Assembly: GCA_964464435.1 (NCBI GenBank)
Contig: CAYXGE010000019.1
Span: 1-24,839, forward strand
Reading direction: 5' to 3'
Length of the DNA stretch: 24,839 bases
Origin: CAYXGE01 sp964464435
GTDB taxonomy: Bacteria; Pseudomonadota; Gammaproteobacteria; Burkholderiales; Methylophilaceae
Shown in pieces: positions 7,945 through 15,206 of this stretch. The notes under the pieces are model-generated. The model worked only from the letters and a program-made list of their open reading frames with translations. It was not told the DNA's origin and ran no database searches. A program made the translations under genes and the position numbers. Numbering within the stretch: position 1 is the stretch's first letter; each line of letters opens with the position of its first letter.

Positions 7945-9966
7945 ATGGCAGATGAATCCATTATCAGCAGCCTTGAGGCGCTTAAAGCTCAAATAAGGCA
8001 GTATGATTATCATTATTATGTGCTTGATGCGCCTGTTGTCCCAGATAGTGAATATGACCAATGCTTTAGAGCATTGCAAGCCTTAGAGCAACAATATCCA
8101 GAGCTTATCACTCCTGATTCGCCCACTCAACGTGTGGGCGGCACAGCACTTGAAAGCTTTAGCAGTGTAACGCATCGACAAGCCATGCTTTCACTCAACA
8201 ATGCATTTGAAATGAGTGAAGTTGAAGCCTTTGATAAACGTATTCGTGAAGGCTTGGGAATTAGCATGGTGGAATATGCCGTAGAGCCTAAGTTTGATGG
8301 TCTTGCTATCACCTTAACTTATGAAAACGGAATATTTGTACAAGGGGCTACCCGCGGTGATGGCTATACTGGCGAGGATGTTACGCTTAATTTAAAAACC
8401 ATTCGTAGCATTCCCATGCGCATTATGACAGATAACCCTCCCAAACTTTTAGAAGTACGTGGTGAAGTGCTTATGTTTAAGCAAGATTTTGAAAAGCTTA
8501 ATCAAGCACAAATGGCGCGTGGAGAAAAGCTGTTTGCTAACCCTAGAAATGCTGCTGCAGGCAGCTTACGACAGCTCGATCCTAATATTACCAAAACTCG
8601 CCCTTTAAGCTTTTTTGCCTATGGTCTAGGTGCTAATGAAGGCGTACCACACCAAGCTACGCATGCCAGTGCAATGCATTATTTATCTGGATTACAGTTA
8701 CCTGTGTCTGAACTGCGTGCAACCGTGTTAGGGGTTGAGGGCTTGATGCAATATTACGCGCGAATTGGCAAAGCACGCGAACAGCTCCCATTTGATATTG
8801 ATGGCGTAGTATATAAAGTGAATGCAATCTCCCAACAAAATGAACTAGGCTTTGTTTCACGGGCACCGCGTTGGGCTGTAGCTCATAAATTTCCAGCACA
8901 AGAAGCGCTGACTATTGTTGAGGCGATTGATGTACAAGTGGGGCGTACAGGCGCCATTACTCCTGTTGCAAGGTTAAAACCCGTGTTTGTGGGTGGTGTT
9001 ACAGTCACCAATGCCACCTTGCATAATCAAGATGAAATTGACCGCAAAGATGTGCGTGTGGGCGACACGGTCAGTGTGCGTAGGGCAGGGGATGTTATTC
9101 CGGAAGTGGTATCGGTAGCATTGCATCTCAGGCCAGCCAATACGCAACCTTACCATATTTTAACTGCCATTCAACATGCTTGCCCTGTGTGTGGTTCACA
9201 TGTGATTAAGCAAGCAGATGAGGCGGTTGCACGATGCACGGGTGGTTTATTTTGCTCAGCGCAGCGTAAGCAGGCTATTTTGCATTTTGCCTCGCGCCGT
9301 GCTATTGATATTGAAGGCCTAGGCGATAAATTAGTTGAGCAATTGGTGGATGCAGGCTTAGTGCATACCCTGGCAGATATTTATCATTTAACTTTAAACG
9401 ATTTAGCCAATTTAGAGCGCATGGCTGAGAAATCAGCACAAAACCTACTTGATGCGCTAGAAACTAGCAAACAAACCACATTAGCGCGCTTTATTTATGC
9501 CTTGGGTATCCGTAATGTAGGGGAAACTACTGGCAAAGATTTAGCTCGCCATTTTGGTAATTTAAGTGCATTGATGCAGGCTGATTTAGAAACATTATTA
9601 CAAGTGCCAGATGTTGGGCCTATTGTGGCTGAGTCTATCTTGCAGTTTTTTAATGAAACTCATAACCGTGAAGTCATACAAAAACTACGTGATGCTGGCC
9701 TCAACTGGCAGGAGTCAGCAGGACAGCAGCATATAAGTGGCGCTTTATCTAATAAAACCTTTGTTCTTACTGGTACTCTACCAACACTTTCACGTGAAGA
9801 TGCCAAAGCCATGATTGAACAAGCAGGCGGTAAAGTAAGTGGCAGTGTATCCAAAAAAACGGATTTTGTGGTGGTAGGCACTGACGCAGGTAGCAAGTTA
9901 GAAAAAGCCCAGTCGCTTGGCGTTACAATCATTGATGAAACCGCATTACTAGCGATGCTGGCATGA
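7945..9966 (+). CDS. ligA: NAD-dependent DNA ligase LigA
   Basis: LigA seals nicks during replication and repair using NAD+. The 673 residues are full length. The N-terminal Ia domain carries YHYYVLD and DSEYD. The adenylation domain has EPKFDGLAI with nucleophile Lys116. An OB-fold follows (VGRTGAITPVARLKPV). A Cys4 zinc finger is seen in CPVCG and ARCTGGLFCSAQ. Helix-hairpin-helix repeats follow (FIYALGIRNVGETT, LLQVPDVGPIVAESI). A C-terminal BRCT domain starts at about 600 (KTFVLTGTLPTLSREDAK). The gene starts 6 bp after zipA stops, and its TGA overlaps the ATG of the next gene, so the three are probably co-transcribed. Confidence 0.98.
   Translation: MADESIISSLEALKAQIRQYDYHYYVLDAPVVPDSEYDQCFRALQALEQQYPELITPDSPTQRVGGTALESFSSVTHRQAMLSLNNAFEMSEVEAFDKRIREGLGISMVEYAVEPKFDGLAITLTYENGIFVQGATRGDGYTGEDVTLNLKTIRSIPMRIMTDNPPKLLEVRGEVLMFKQDFEKLNQAQMARGEKLFANPRNAAAGSLRQLDPNITKTRPLSFFAYGLGANEGVPHQATHASAMHYLSGLQLPVSELRATVLGVEGLMQYYARIGKAREQLPFDIDGVVYKVNAISQQNELGFVSRAPRWAVAHKFPAQEALTIVEAIDVQVGRTGAITPVARLKPVFVGGVTVTNATLHNQDEIDRKDVRVGDTVSVRRAGDVIPEVVSVALHLRPANTQPYHILTAIQHACPVCGSHVIKQADEAVARCTGGLFCSAQRKQAILHFASRRAIDIEGLGDKLVEQLVDAGLVHTLADIYHLTLNDLANLERMAEKSAQNLLDALETSKQTTLARFIYALGIRNVGETTGKDLARHFGNLSALMQADLETLLQVPDVGPIVAESILQFFNETHNREVIQKLRDAGLNWQESAGQQHISGALSNKTFVLTGTLPTLSREDAKAMIEQAGGKVSGSVSKKTDFVVVGTDAGSKLEKAQSLGVTIIDETALLAMLA
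9083..9090 (+). other. KOPS-like octamer GGGCAGGG pointing to dif
   Basis: GGGCAGGG on the plus strand inside ligA fits GGGNAGGG and points rightward to the dif site 5.7 kb away. Its function as an FtsK translocation guide is inferred from E. coli. Confidence 0.45.
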
Positions 9967-10784
9967 TGGATGCCCCTCAACAAGCGGCAACCCTATTAAC
10001 TCATGTGATTGCGATTGCTAAGCAAGCGGGTGAGGCTATCATGCAGGTATATGCCACAGACTTTGACGTGGCAACAAAATCTGACCAAAGCCCACTCACT
10101 CAGGCAGATTTAGCCGCCCATCACATCATAGAGCATGGCTTAACCGCACTAATGCCACAATTCCCTGTGTTGTCCGAAGAATCAGCCAGTACAGGCTTTG
10201 CTACTAGACAGCAATGGCAAACCTATTGGCTAGTTGATCCACTTGATGGTACAAAAGAGTTTGTAAAACGCAATGGTGAATTTACTGTCAATATCGCCCT
10301 TATTCACCAACACAGCCCCATTATGGGCGTAGTCTATGCGCCTGCTTTGGATGTTTTATACTTTGCATCTTACCAACAAGGGGCGTTTAAACAAGTCGCG
10401 CAGCAACCCACACATGGCATTCACGTTAATGCTTTAAACACTAGCAAGTTAAGCATAGCTGGAAGTCGCTCTCATGCATGCGCCCGTACACAAGCATTTT
10501 TTCAACAGGTGACCTTGAAACTTTCTGAGCCAAGTATTATCTCAATGGGCAGTTCTCTTAAAATGTGTCTTGTGGCAGAAGGCGTTGCTGATATTTATCC
10601 TCGCTTAGGTCCAACTTCAGAATGGGATACTGCAGCCGCGCATTGTGTGTTAAATGAAGCAGGTGGCACAATCATCGATTGTGCAGGTCATGTATTGGCT
10701 TACAATACAAAAGAAAGTTTGTTAAATCCTAGTTTTTTAGCAATTGCAGATGTTCATCATGATTGGATACAGTACCTTGATTAA
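9963..10784 (+). CDS. cysQ: 3'(2'),5'-bisphosphate nucleotidase, CysQ type (inositol monophosphatase superfamily)
   Basis: CysQ hydrolyses 3'-phosphoadenosine 5'-phosphate (PAP), the by-product of sulfate assimilation, to AMP, with Mg2+. The 273-residue sequence has the metal-binding set of the superfamily: LSEESA (E72, E73), DPLDGTKEF (92-100) and SEWDTAAAHCVL (W221, D222). TKEF after DPLDGT is typical of CysQ rather than of SuhB-type phosphatases. ATG 9963 overlaps the ligA stop by four bases; a second ATG in another frame at 9966 is not used. Substrate is inferred from subfamily features. Confidence 0.9.
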   Translation: MMDAPQQAATLLTHVIAIAKQAGEAIMQVYATDFDVATKSDQSPLTQADLAAHHIIEHGLTALMPQFPVLSEESASTGFATRQQWQTYWLVDPLDGTKEFVKRNGEFTVNIALIHQHSPIMGVVYAPALDVLYFASYQQGAFKQVAQQPTHGIHVNALNTSKLSIAGSRSHACARTQAFFQQVTLKLSEPSIISMGSSLKMCLVAEGVADIYPRLGPTSEWDTAAAHCVLNEAGGTIIDCAGHVLAYNTKESLLNPSFLAIADVHHDWIQYLD

Positions 10785-11676
10785 TTGTCTTAAAAATATC
10801 ACCGCCAAACATTTGTTAATTTTGTCATGTTTGTTAAGCATGGGTTGTTATGCGCAGGCCGACGATGCTTTATCTTGCCTAAATGCAGTCAAAGCAGGGG
10901 AGTATGCAACCGCACTCAATATGGCTAATACTCTGATTAACAAAAATAAAAGCGACCGCTCCGCCTATATTTGCAAAGGTAAGGCACTCAAGGAAACTGG
11001 TAATACTGAGGATGCTTTAGCTACTTTTAAGCAATCACAAACTTTAGCTATATCACCAGAAGAGCAAATGGCAGGGCATACATTTATTGGCGATGTGCAT
11101 AAAAATGCGCGGCAATATGAGCAAGCTATGGCAAGTTTTAATGAAACATTAAAGTTAAGTCAGCAACATCGAAATAAACGATTTGAGCGCGTTGCCATGA
11201 ATAAAATAGGTGATACCTTTATGTTGATGAACAACCCCACCGAAGCGTTAATTTTATTTAAAGCGGGTGATAAATTAGCACTGAATGACAATGAGCACGC
11301 AGACAACTTAGAGAGAATTGCCAATGCTTATGAGGCCCTCAATGATCAAGATAAAGCCATCGAGTTTTATATTAAGGCGAATCAAAAAAACGAAGCAACC
11401 GGTGAAATGGAACGCTATGCAGATGGCATGTTAACGCTTGGAAAACTATATACACAAAGCAAAAGTTATCTGCAGGCGGAAAACACCTTAAATCAACTGC
11501 TAAAGTTAAGTAAAGAGTATGAAAACGCTTATTATGAAGCCAAGTCTAATCTCTATTTAATGCGCTTGAAACAAACTATGGGCGATACAAAAGCAGCTGA
11601 AGAATTTCAAAAGCAAAGCAAATTATTGGCAGAAAAAATTAAAGCTGAGGATCTATTACAAGCCTTACAACAATAA
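10759..11676 (+). CDS. Exported tetratricopeptide-repeat protein
   Basis: The product (about 305 residues) has an N-terminal hydrophobic stretch KHLLILSCLLSMGCYAQA that fits a Sec signal peptide, with a type I site after AQA; LSMGC is a poor lipobox. At least five TPR-like helical pairs follow, including AYICKGKALKETGNTEDALATFKQS, GDVHKNARQYEQAMASFNETLK in part, IANAYEALNDQDKAIEFYIKA in part and LGKLYTQSKSYLQAENTLNQLL in part. It probably acts as a periplasmic protein-interaction scaffold; partners are unknown. The start is uncertain: ATG 10750, ATG 10759 and TTG 10777 (with GGA nine bases upstream) all overlap or closely abut the cysQ end. The TTG start gives the most compact signal peptide. 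Overlap with cysQ suggests translational coupling. Confidence 0.8.
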   Translation: MIGYSTLINCLKNITAKHLLILSCLLSMGCYAQADDALSCLNAVKAGEYATALNMANTLINKNKSDRSAYICKGKALKETGNTEDALATFKQSQTLAISPEEQMAGHTFIGDVHKNARQYEQAMASFNETLKLSQQHRNKRFERVAMNKIGDTFMLMNNPTEALILFKAGDKLALNDNEHADNLERIANAYEALNDQDKAIEFYIKANQKNEATGEMERYADGMLTLGKLYTQSKSYLQAENTLNQLLKLSKEYENAYYEAKSNLYLMRLKQTMGDTKAAEEFQKQSKLLAEKIKAEDLLQALQQ

Positions 11677-11708
11677 TTTAAAAAAATGACTTAAGTATTT
11701 GTAAGGCT
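11661..11708 (+). repeat. 10-bp perfect inverted repeat around the TPR-gene stop
   Basis: AGCCTTACAA (11661-11670) and TTGTAAGGCT (11699-11708) are exact reverse complements with 28 nt between them. The left arm lies in the last TPR codons. The spacer holds the stop and the small palindrome ACTTAAGT. No U-tract follows, so a simple intrinsic terminator is unlikely. It may be a long-loop RNA structure between the TPR gene and msrP, or chance. Confidence 0.4.
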
Positions 11709-11725
11709 CGTCATGTATTGGCGAC

Positions 11726-11739
11726 TAATGTCTACATTA
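11726..11739. repeat. 14-bp palindrome upstream of msrP
   Basis: TAATGT CT ACATTA is a perfect palindrome (6-bp arms, 2-bp centre) that ends 20 bp before the msrP start. Its position suits a regulator-binding site, but no regulator is evident and the AT-rich arms are short. Confidence 0.3.
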
Positions 11740-11759
11740 AGGCAAATTTAAGGATACAC

Positions 11760-12725
11760 ATGCTTATTAAGAAACCATCAGACATTACTCCTTCAGAGAT
11801 AACACCACAATCTGTTTTTGAAAATCGCCGTGAAATTCTAAAAGCTGCAGGTTTTGGTGCCATGGCTAGTGTTTTTGGTGGTGCTAATTTACTCATACCA
11901 GAAGCGAACGCCGCAAATAGACAAAAGATTGCAGGTGTTGTTAAAACCAGCTTTGGCACTGGCGAGAAACTCACCAGTTACGAAGATGTTACCACCTATA
12001 ATAACTTCTATGAATTTGGCACCAGCAAAGATGAGCCTGCCAAACAATCCCACTTATTTAAACCTCGTCCATGGAGTATTAGCATTGAGGGCGCGGTTAA
12101 AAAGCCTAAACAAATCAACATTGAAGATATTTTTAAAATTGCACCTCTAGAAGAGCGCATCTATAGAATGCGGTGCGTCGAAGGCTGGTCGATGGTGATT
12201 CCGTGGGTAGGTTTGCCATTGGCAAAGCTCATTCAATATGCTGAACCAACAGGCAATGCAAAATATATTGAGTTTATTTCTGCCGCAGATAAAGCAACGA
12301 TGTCTGGCGTAAATATTCCTGTGCTGGATTGGCCTTACACTGAGGGCTTGCGTATGGATGAAGCCATGCACCCGTTGACCCTCATGGCAGTAGGTTTGTA
12401 TGGAGAGTTGCTACCAAACCAAAATGGCGCACCAATGCGCTTAGTAGTGCCATGGAAGTACGGATTTAAGGGCGCTAAATCGATTGTTAAAATTAGATTT
12501 ACCGACAAAATGCCAAAAACCTCATGGATGATTGCAGGACCTTCTGAATATGGGTTCTACGCCAATGTAAATCCAGAAGTAGATCATCCACGCTGGACGC
12601 AATCGTCTGAAAGACGGATTGGTAGCGGTTTGTTCTCTCCAAGAATAAAAACCAAAATGTTTAATGGCTATGCGGATGAAGTAGGGCAGCTTTACGCAGG
12701 CTTAGATTTACGCAAAAACTTTTAA
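11760..12725 (+). CDS. msrP: Protein-methionine-sulfoxide reductase, molybdopterin catalytic subunit MsrP
   Basis: MsrP (YedY) reduces methionine sulfoxide in periplasmic proteins, using a molybdopterin cofactor and electrons from MsrQ. From ATG 11760 the protein has 321 residues. A Tat signal NRREILKAAGFGA carries the twin Arg at 23-24 and ends near AEANA. The core contains KPRPWSI, the molybdenum ligand Cys139 in RMRCVEGWSM, and GLPLAKLI. The frame is open to a TTG at 11718, but ATG 11760 has AAGGA five bases upstream and leaves a normal Tat n-region, so I chose it. The msrQ start is one base after the stop. Confidence 0.96.
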   Translation: MLIKKPSDITPSEITPQSVFENRREILKAAGFGAMASVFGGANLLIPEANAANRQKIAGVVKTSFGTGEKLTSYEDVTTYNNFYEFGTSKDEPAKQSHLFKPRPWSISIEGAVKKPKQINIEDIFKIAPLEERIYRMRCVEGWSMVIPWVGLPLAKLIQYAEPTGNAKYIEFISAADKATMSGVNIPVLDWPYTEGLRMDEAMHPLTLMAVGLYGELLPNQNGAPMRLVVPWKYGFKGAKSIVKIRFTDKMPKTSWMIAGPSEYGFYANVNPEVDHPRWTQSSERRIGSGLFSPRIKTKMFNGYADEVGQLYAGLDLRKNF

Positions 12726-12726
12726 T

Positions 12727-13326
12727 ATGTGGCTACCTAAGCAACATCAAATCCAACAGATTAAGGTTGGCCTCTTTTTTTTAGCCCTCATTCCCTTATT
12801 TAGGTTGGTGTATCTAACTTTTACTGATGCATTAGGAGCGAATCCTATTGAGTTTATAGAGCGCTCAACAGGCACTTGGGCATTAGTCATGCTGCTTATC
12901 ACTTTAACTATTACACCGCTGAAACTTCTGGCGGGTCTGGCATGGCCAGTACAATTCAGGCGCATGTTTGGCTTGTTTATGTTTTTCTATGCTTGTTTGC
13001 ATATTTGTATTTATTTGTGGCTTGATTATAGTTTTGATTGGCAAGAAATTACCAAAGATATTATCAAGCATCCATATGTACTGGTGGGTTTTAGTGCATT
13101 TTTATTAAGCATTCCATTAGCGGCAACCTCTAATCAACGTATGATTAAAGTCCTTAAACAAAAATGGAAAACCCTACACAAGTTAAGTTATGTCATTGCA
13201 ATACTGGGAGTTGTGCACTTTTTATGGTTGGTTAAAAAAGATCTAACTGAGCCACTTATTTATGCCTCAGTACTATGCATACTATTCGCTATAAGGGGTT
13301 TTAACTATTATCAACGAAATGCTTAA
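12727..13326 (+). CDS. msrQ: Heme b membrane subunit MsrQ
   Basis: MsrQ (YedZ) passes electrons from the quinone pool or flavin reductase through heme b to MsrP. The 199-residue protein has about six hydrophobic helices. His92 (CLHICIYLW), His151 (LHKLSYV) and His164 (VVHFLW) fit the heme-ligating positions of E. coli MsrQ. The start ATG lies one base after the msrP stop, so the pair is translationally linked. Confidence 0.95.
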   Translation: MWLPKQHQIQQIKVGLFFLALIPLFRLVYLTFTDALGANPIEFIERSTGTWALVMLLITLTITPLKLLAGLAWPVQFRRMFGLFMFFYACLHICIYLWLDYSFDWQEITKDIIKHPYVLVGFSAFLLSIPLAATSNQRMIKVLKQKWKTLHKLSYVIAILGVVHFLWLVKKDLTEPLIYASVLCILFAIRGFNYYQRNA

Positions 13327-13401
13327 TAAATGATTGGAGATTTGTAAGGTTTTATCCAGATAAAAGACTAAGTCATACAACACATAACAAGGGAGCAAGA
13401 C

Positions 13402-13908
13402 ATGCCAACCATTTTCATGCATTACTTTAAAGTTAAAAATTTACTCAATCAATTAGGCGATACTATCCCGCCATTAGTGTTAAGAATTATTCTGGCTTGG
13501 GAGTTTGGTGAGGCAGGGTACCAAAAGCTCACAGGAGTTAATTGGTTTACAGATATTACTTTCCCATTTCCATTCAATTTATTGCCAGCAAGCGTGAGTT
13601 GGCATATGGCTACCGGCTTTGAGCTTGTTGGTGCGGTTGCTTTAGTGCTAGGGCTAGCAACGCGTTTCTTTTCAATTTCATTAATTATATTAACTATCGT
13701 TGCAATTGCTGCTGTGCACTGGCCAGCTGAATGGCATAGTTTAACCGAGCTTTTAACAGGCTATCGAATTATAGATGAGCAAGAGGACGGTTTAGGTAAT
13801 TACAAGCTACCTGTGCTTTATATTGTGATGTTTTTACCTTTACTATTTAAAGGCGCTGGAAAAATAAGTCTGGATTATTTAATTAACAATAAATATTTTA
13901 AACAATAA
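13402..13908 (+). CDS. DoxX-family membrane protein, HvfX-like
   Basis: This 168-residue protein has four hydrophobic segments (about 23-40, 66-85, 90-106 and 136-150). Features shared with the HvfX branch of DoxX, as I recall it, include LAWEFGEAGYQKLTG, NWFTDI, FPFPFNLLP, ELVGAVALVLGLATRFF, AVHWPAEW, and a C-terminal GNYKLPVLYIVMFLPLLF. HvfX proteins usually accompany HvfA/B/C, which make copper-binding peptides (bufferins); none of those partners is in the window. ATG 13402 has GGGAG six bases upstream. It stands alone, 75 bp after msrQ. The family call is firm; the HvfX subfamily is likely; the function is open. Confidence 0.8.
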   Translation: MPTIFMHYFKVKNLLNQLGDTIPPLVLRIILAWEFGEAGYQKLTGVNWFTDITFPFPFNLLPASVSWHMATGFELVGAVALVLGLATRFFSISLIILTIVAIAAVHWPAEWHSLTELLTGYRIIDEQEDGLGNYKLPVLYIVMFLPLLFKGAGKISLDYLINNKYFKQ

Positions 13909-13978
13909 GTTACAGATTATATTGTATGTAAAAAGTTAAAATAGAAAGCTAATTAATTTGCTATGTATTACAAACTAG

Positions 13979-14014
13979 TCCAGAATTGAAAGCATAACAT
14001 ACATCAATTCTGGA
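13979..14014 (+). promoter_or_regulatory. Perfect 11-bp inverted repeat covering the RBS of the next gene
   Basis: TCCAGAATTGA (13979-13989) and TCAATTCTGGA (14004-14014) are exact reverse complements with a 14-nt loop. The right arm contains GGA of the GGAG ribosome binding site (14012-14015), six bases before ATG 14022. In RNA this stem would occlude the ribosome binding site; in DNA it could be an operator. A weak promoter (TTGCTA 13958-13963, 17 nt, CAGAAT) would overlap the left arm and favour the operator reading. Confidence 0.6.
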
Positions 14015-14021
14015 GCTTCTT

Positions 14022-14693
14022 ATGGGTAGTCAAATCGATATTTTTGTTGGATCAATGAATGAGTTTTGGATGCAAATTGCTAATTTTTTTCCTAAATTAC
14101 TCTTTGTAATCGTTATTCTTTTTTTTGGTTGGATTTGCGCTAGGCTCGTGTGTGTTGGTGTAAAACGCGTTTTAGAGATTGCGCAGTTTGATAAGTTTGC
14201 AGAACGTTCTGGCCTGGAAGCTTTTTTAGAGCATAGTGAATTTGATTTAACGCTCAGCGGCATTATTTCTAAAGTTGTATATTGGTTAGTCATTCTATTA
14301 TTTGTAATTACTGGTGCTAATACACTCGGTCTATCTGAGGTGGCTGGCATGTTACATAAACTTGCTGCATATTTACCTAAAATCATTATTGCAATACTAG
14401 TCATGATTTTTGGTACCTTATTAGCACGTTTCATCAATAGGCTTGTATTTGCTTGGTTACACGGCATCAAATTCGATGGGGCATTAGCGATAAGCACTTC
14501 GGCAGAATATGGTATTCAAATCTTTGCTTTGTTTGTAGCCTTAGAACAACTTGAAATTGGTACACAGTTACTAACAGCGCTATTTATTATTATATTCGGC
14601 GCAATTTTCTTATCATTGGCTATTGCTTTTGGATTAGGTGGTAAGGAATGGGCTGCAAAGATTATTCAAGACCTACAAAGTAAAAAGAAGTAG
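14022..14693 (+). CDS. Small mechanosensitive-channel-like membrane protein (conserved TM helix / CmpX family)
   Basis: The 223-residue protein has about four transmembrane segments: FFPKLLFVIVILFFGWICA, KVVYWLVILLFVITGA, PKIIIAILVMIFGTLLARFI, and a C-terminal pair ending LFIIIFGAIFLSLAIAFGLGG. The repeated pattern of helix, RxxxxL, then LAEVAG-like turn matches the conserved TM-helix repeat found in CmpX and in front of MscS cores. The FGLGGKEWA end resembles the pore-lining helix of MscS-type channels, but the MscS beta domain is missing. It may influence ion flux or envelope tension; no function is proven for this size class. It is the last plus-strand gene before dif and is followed by a stem-loop. 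Confidence 0.75.
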   Translation: MGSQIDIFVGSMNEFWMQIANFFPKLLFVIVILFFGWICARLVCVGVKRVLEIAQFDKFAERSGLEAFLEHSEFDLTLSGIISKVVYWLVILLFVITGANTLGLSEVAGMLHKLAAYLPKIIIAILVMIFGTLLARFINRLVFAWLHGIKFDGALAISTSAEYGIQIFALFVALEQLEIGTQLLTALFIIIFGAIFLSLAIAFGLGGKEWAAKIIQDLQSKKK

Positions 14694-14697
14694 TGTC

Positions 14698-14731
14698 TTA
14701 ATTATCCCGCAATCTTTAGCGGGATAATTAA
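14698..14731 (+). terminator. 13-bp stem-loop, probable transcription end without U-tract
   Basis: TTAATTATCCCGC (14698-14710) and GCGGGATAATTAA (14719-14731) form a perfect stem with the 8-nt loop AATCTTTA, starting just after the TAG at 14693. Neither strand has a run of U after it, so it is not a classic intrinsic terminator. Its place between convergent genes suggests a two-way transcript end. Confidence 0.55.
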
Positions 14732-14741
14732 TATAGCTATT

Positions 14742-14769
14742 ATTTAACATAATATACATTATACGAAGT
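14742..14769 (-). other. dif: Chromosome dimer resolution site dif (XerC/XerD)
   Basis: On the minus strand, XerC arm ACTTCGTATAA (14769-14759), centre TGTATA (14758-14753) and XerD arm TTATGTTAAAT (14752-14742) form a 28-bp site. Compared with E. coli dif it agrees at 24 of 28 positions. The centre and XerD arm are identical; the four differences lie in the XerC arm, its variable part among proteobacteria. It sits in the 119-bp gap between two convergent genes. Genes on both sides run mainly toward it, and all KOPS-like octamers seen point to it. XerCD, activated by FtsK, resolve chromosome dimers here at division. Confidence 0.93.
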
Positions 14770-14812
14770 TAATAATTTAGATAATTATAAAAATTAAAGC
14801 ATTATCAATAAG

Positions 14813-15187
14813 TTATAACCCTACCACTTCTGCAGGTGGTAGCACAGCAAGCTCTTCATCCGTATATAAACGTGCGCTAGTAATAAACGCAAAGCCCGAG
14901 CCACAATCGATTGAAAATGAGCCGCTAGAACCTGGAACAGCATCTAGTATCGTGTGTGTATTGACGCAAAATTGATAATGACTATGACCCATATAATAAA
15001 TAGCGCCTTCAATGACACCCAACTTAACATCTGAAGGTGTAGTTTTGAATTCATTGGCAGGCATACACATAGGTCCACTTCCTTCACAGCAGCCGCCTGA
15101 TTGATAAAAAATGATATCACCATACTGAGCCTGCAATTTTTTAATTAGCGCAATGGCTGATGGTGTTGCTGAAACTCGTCCAATCAT
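14813..15187 (-). CDS. DUF779 family protein associated with aldehyde dehydrogenase
   Basis: The 124-residue protein matches the DUF779 family, whose genes commonly lie next to ExaC/AcoD-type aldehyde dehydrogenases. A Cys-rich motif SGGCCEGSGPMC (C33, C34, C41) could bind metal or form a thiol centre. Other conserved-looking parts are YYMGHSHYQFC and GSSGSFSIDCGSGFAFITS. It is a soluble protein without signal or membrane segments. Its biochemical role is unknown; co-occurrence suggests support of the dehydrogenase. ATG 15187 has AGAGAG about six bases upstream. A strong intrinsic terminator separates it from the upstream dehydrogenase gene, and I see no promoter of its own in the 87-bp gap, so it probably depends on read-through. 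Confidence 0.88.
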   Translation of the reverse strand: MIGRVSATPSAIALIKKLQAQYGDIIFYQSGGCCEGSGPMCMPANEFKTTPSDVKLGVIEGAIYYMGHSHYQFCVNTHTILDAVPGSSGSFSIDCGSGFAFITSARLYTDEELAVLPPAEVVGL

Positions 15188-15206
15188 GATTATCTCTCTA
15201 GTAATT

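Noticed and set aside
11718..11759. TTG 11718 as msrP start
   Set aside because: It would put 14 extra residues before the Tat signal, while ATG 11760 has AAGGA at proper spacing.
13350..13365. Hairpin TTTTATC-CA-GATAAAA before the DoxX gene as a regulatory element
   Set aside because: Its arms are short and AT-rich with a two-base centre, as expected often by chance in this base composition.
12727..14021. HvfA-like copper-binding peptide precursor next to the HvfX-like gene
   Set aside because: The gaps are 75 and 113 bp and contain no Cys-rich reading frame with a signal peptide.
14030..14497. 155-codon open frame opposite the channel-like gene
   Set aside because: It lies wholly antisense to a gene with clear membrane-protein pattern; its own translation has no family features.
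14698..14731. Classic intrinsic terminator with U-tract
   Set aside because: The stem is perfect but neither strand has a T run after it, so I list it only as a probable transcript end.
14739..14772. Engineered or phage loxP site
   Set aside because: Only one arm and part of the spacer match; the other arm agrees at 8 of 13. The same bases fit dif over 24 of 28 positions in a terminus-like gene setting.
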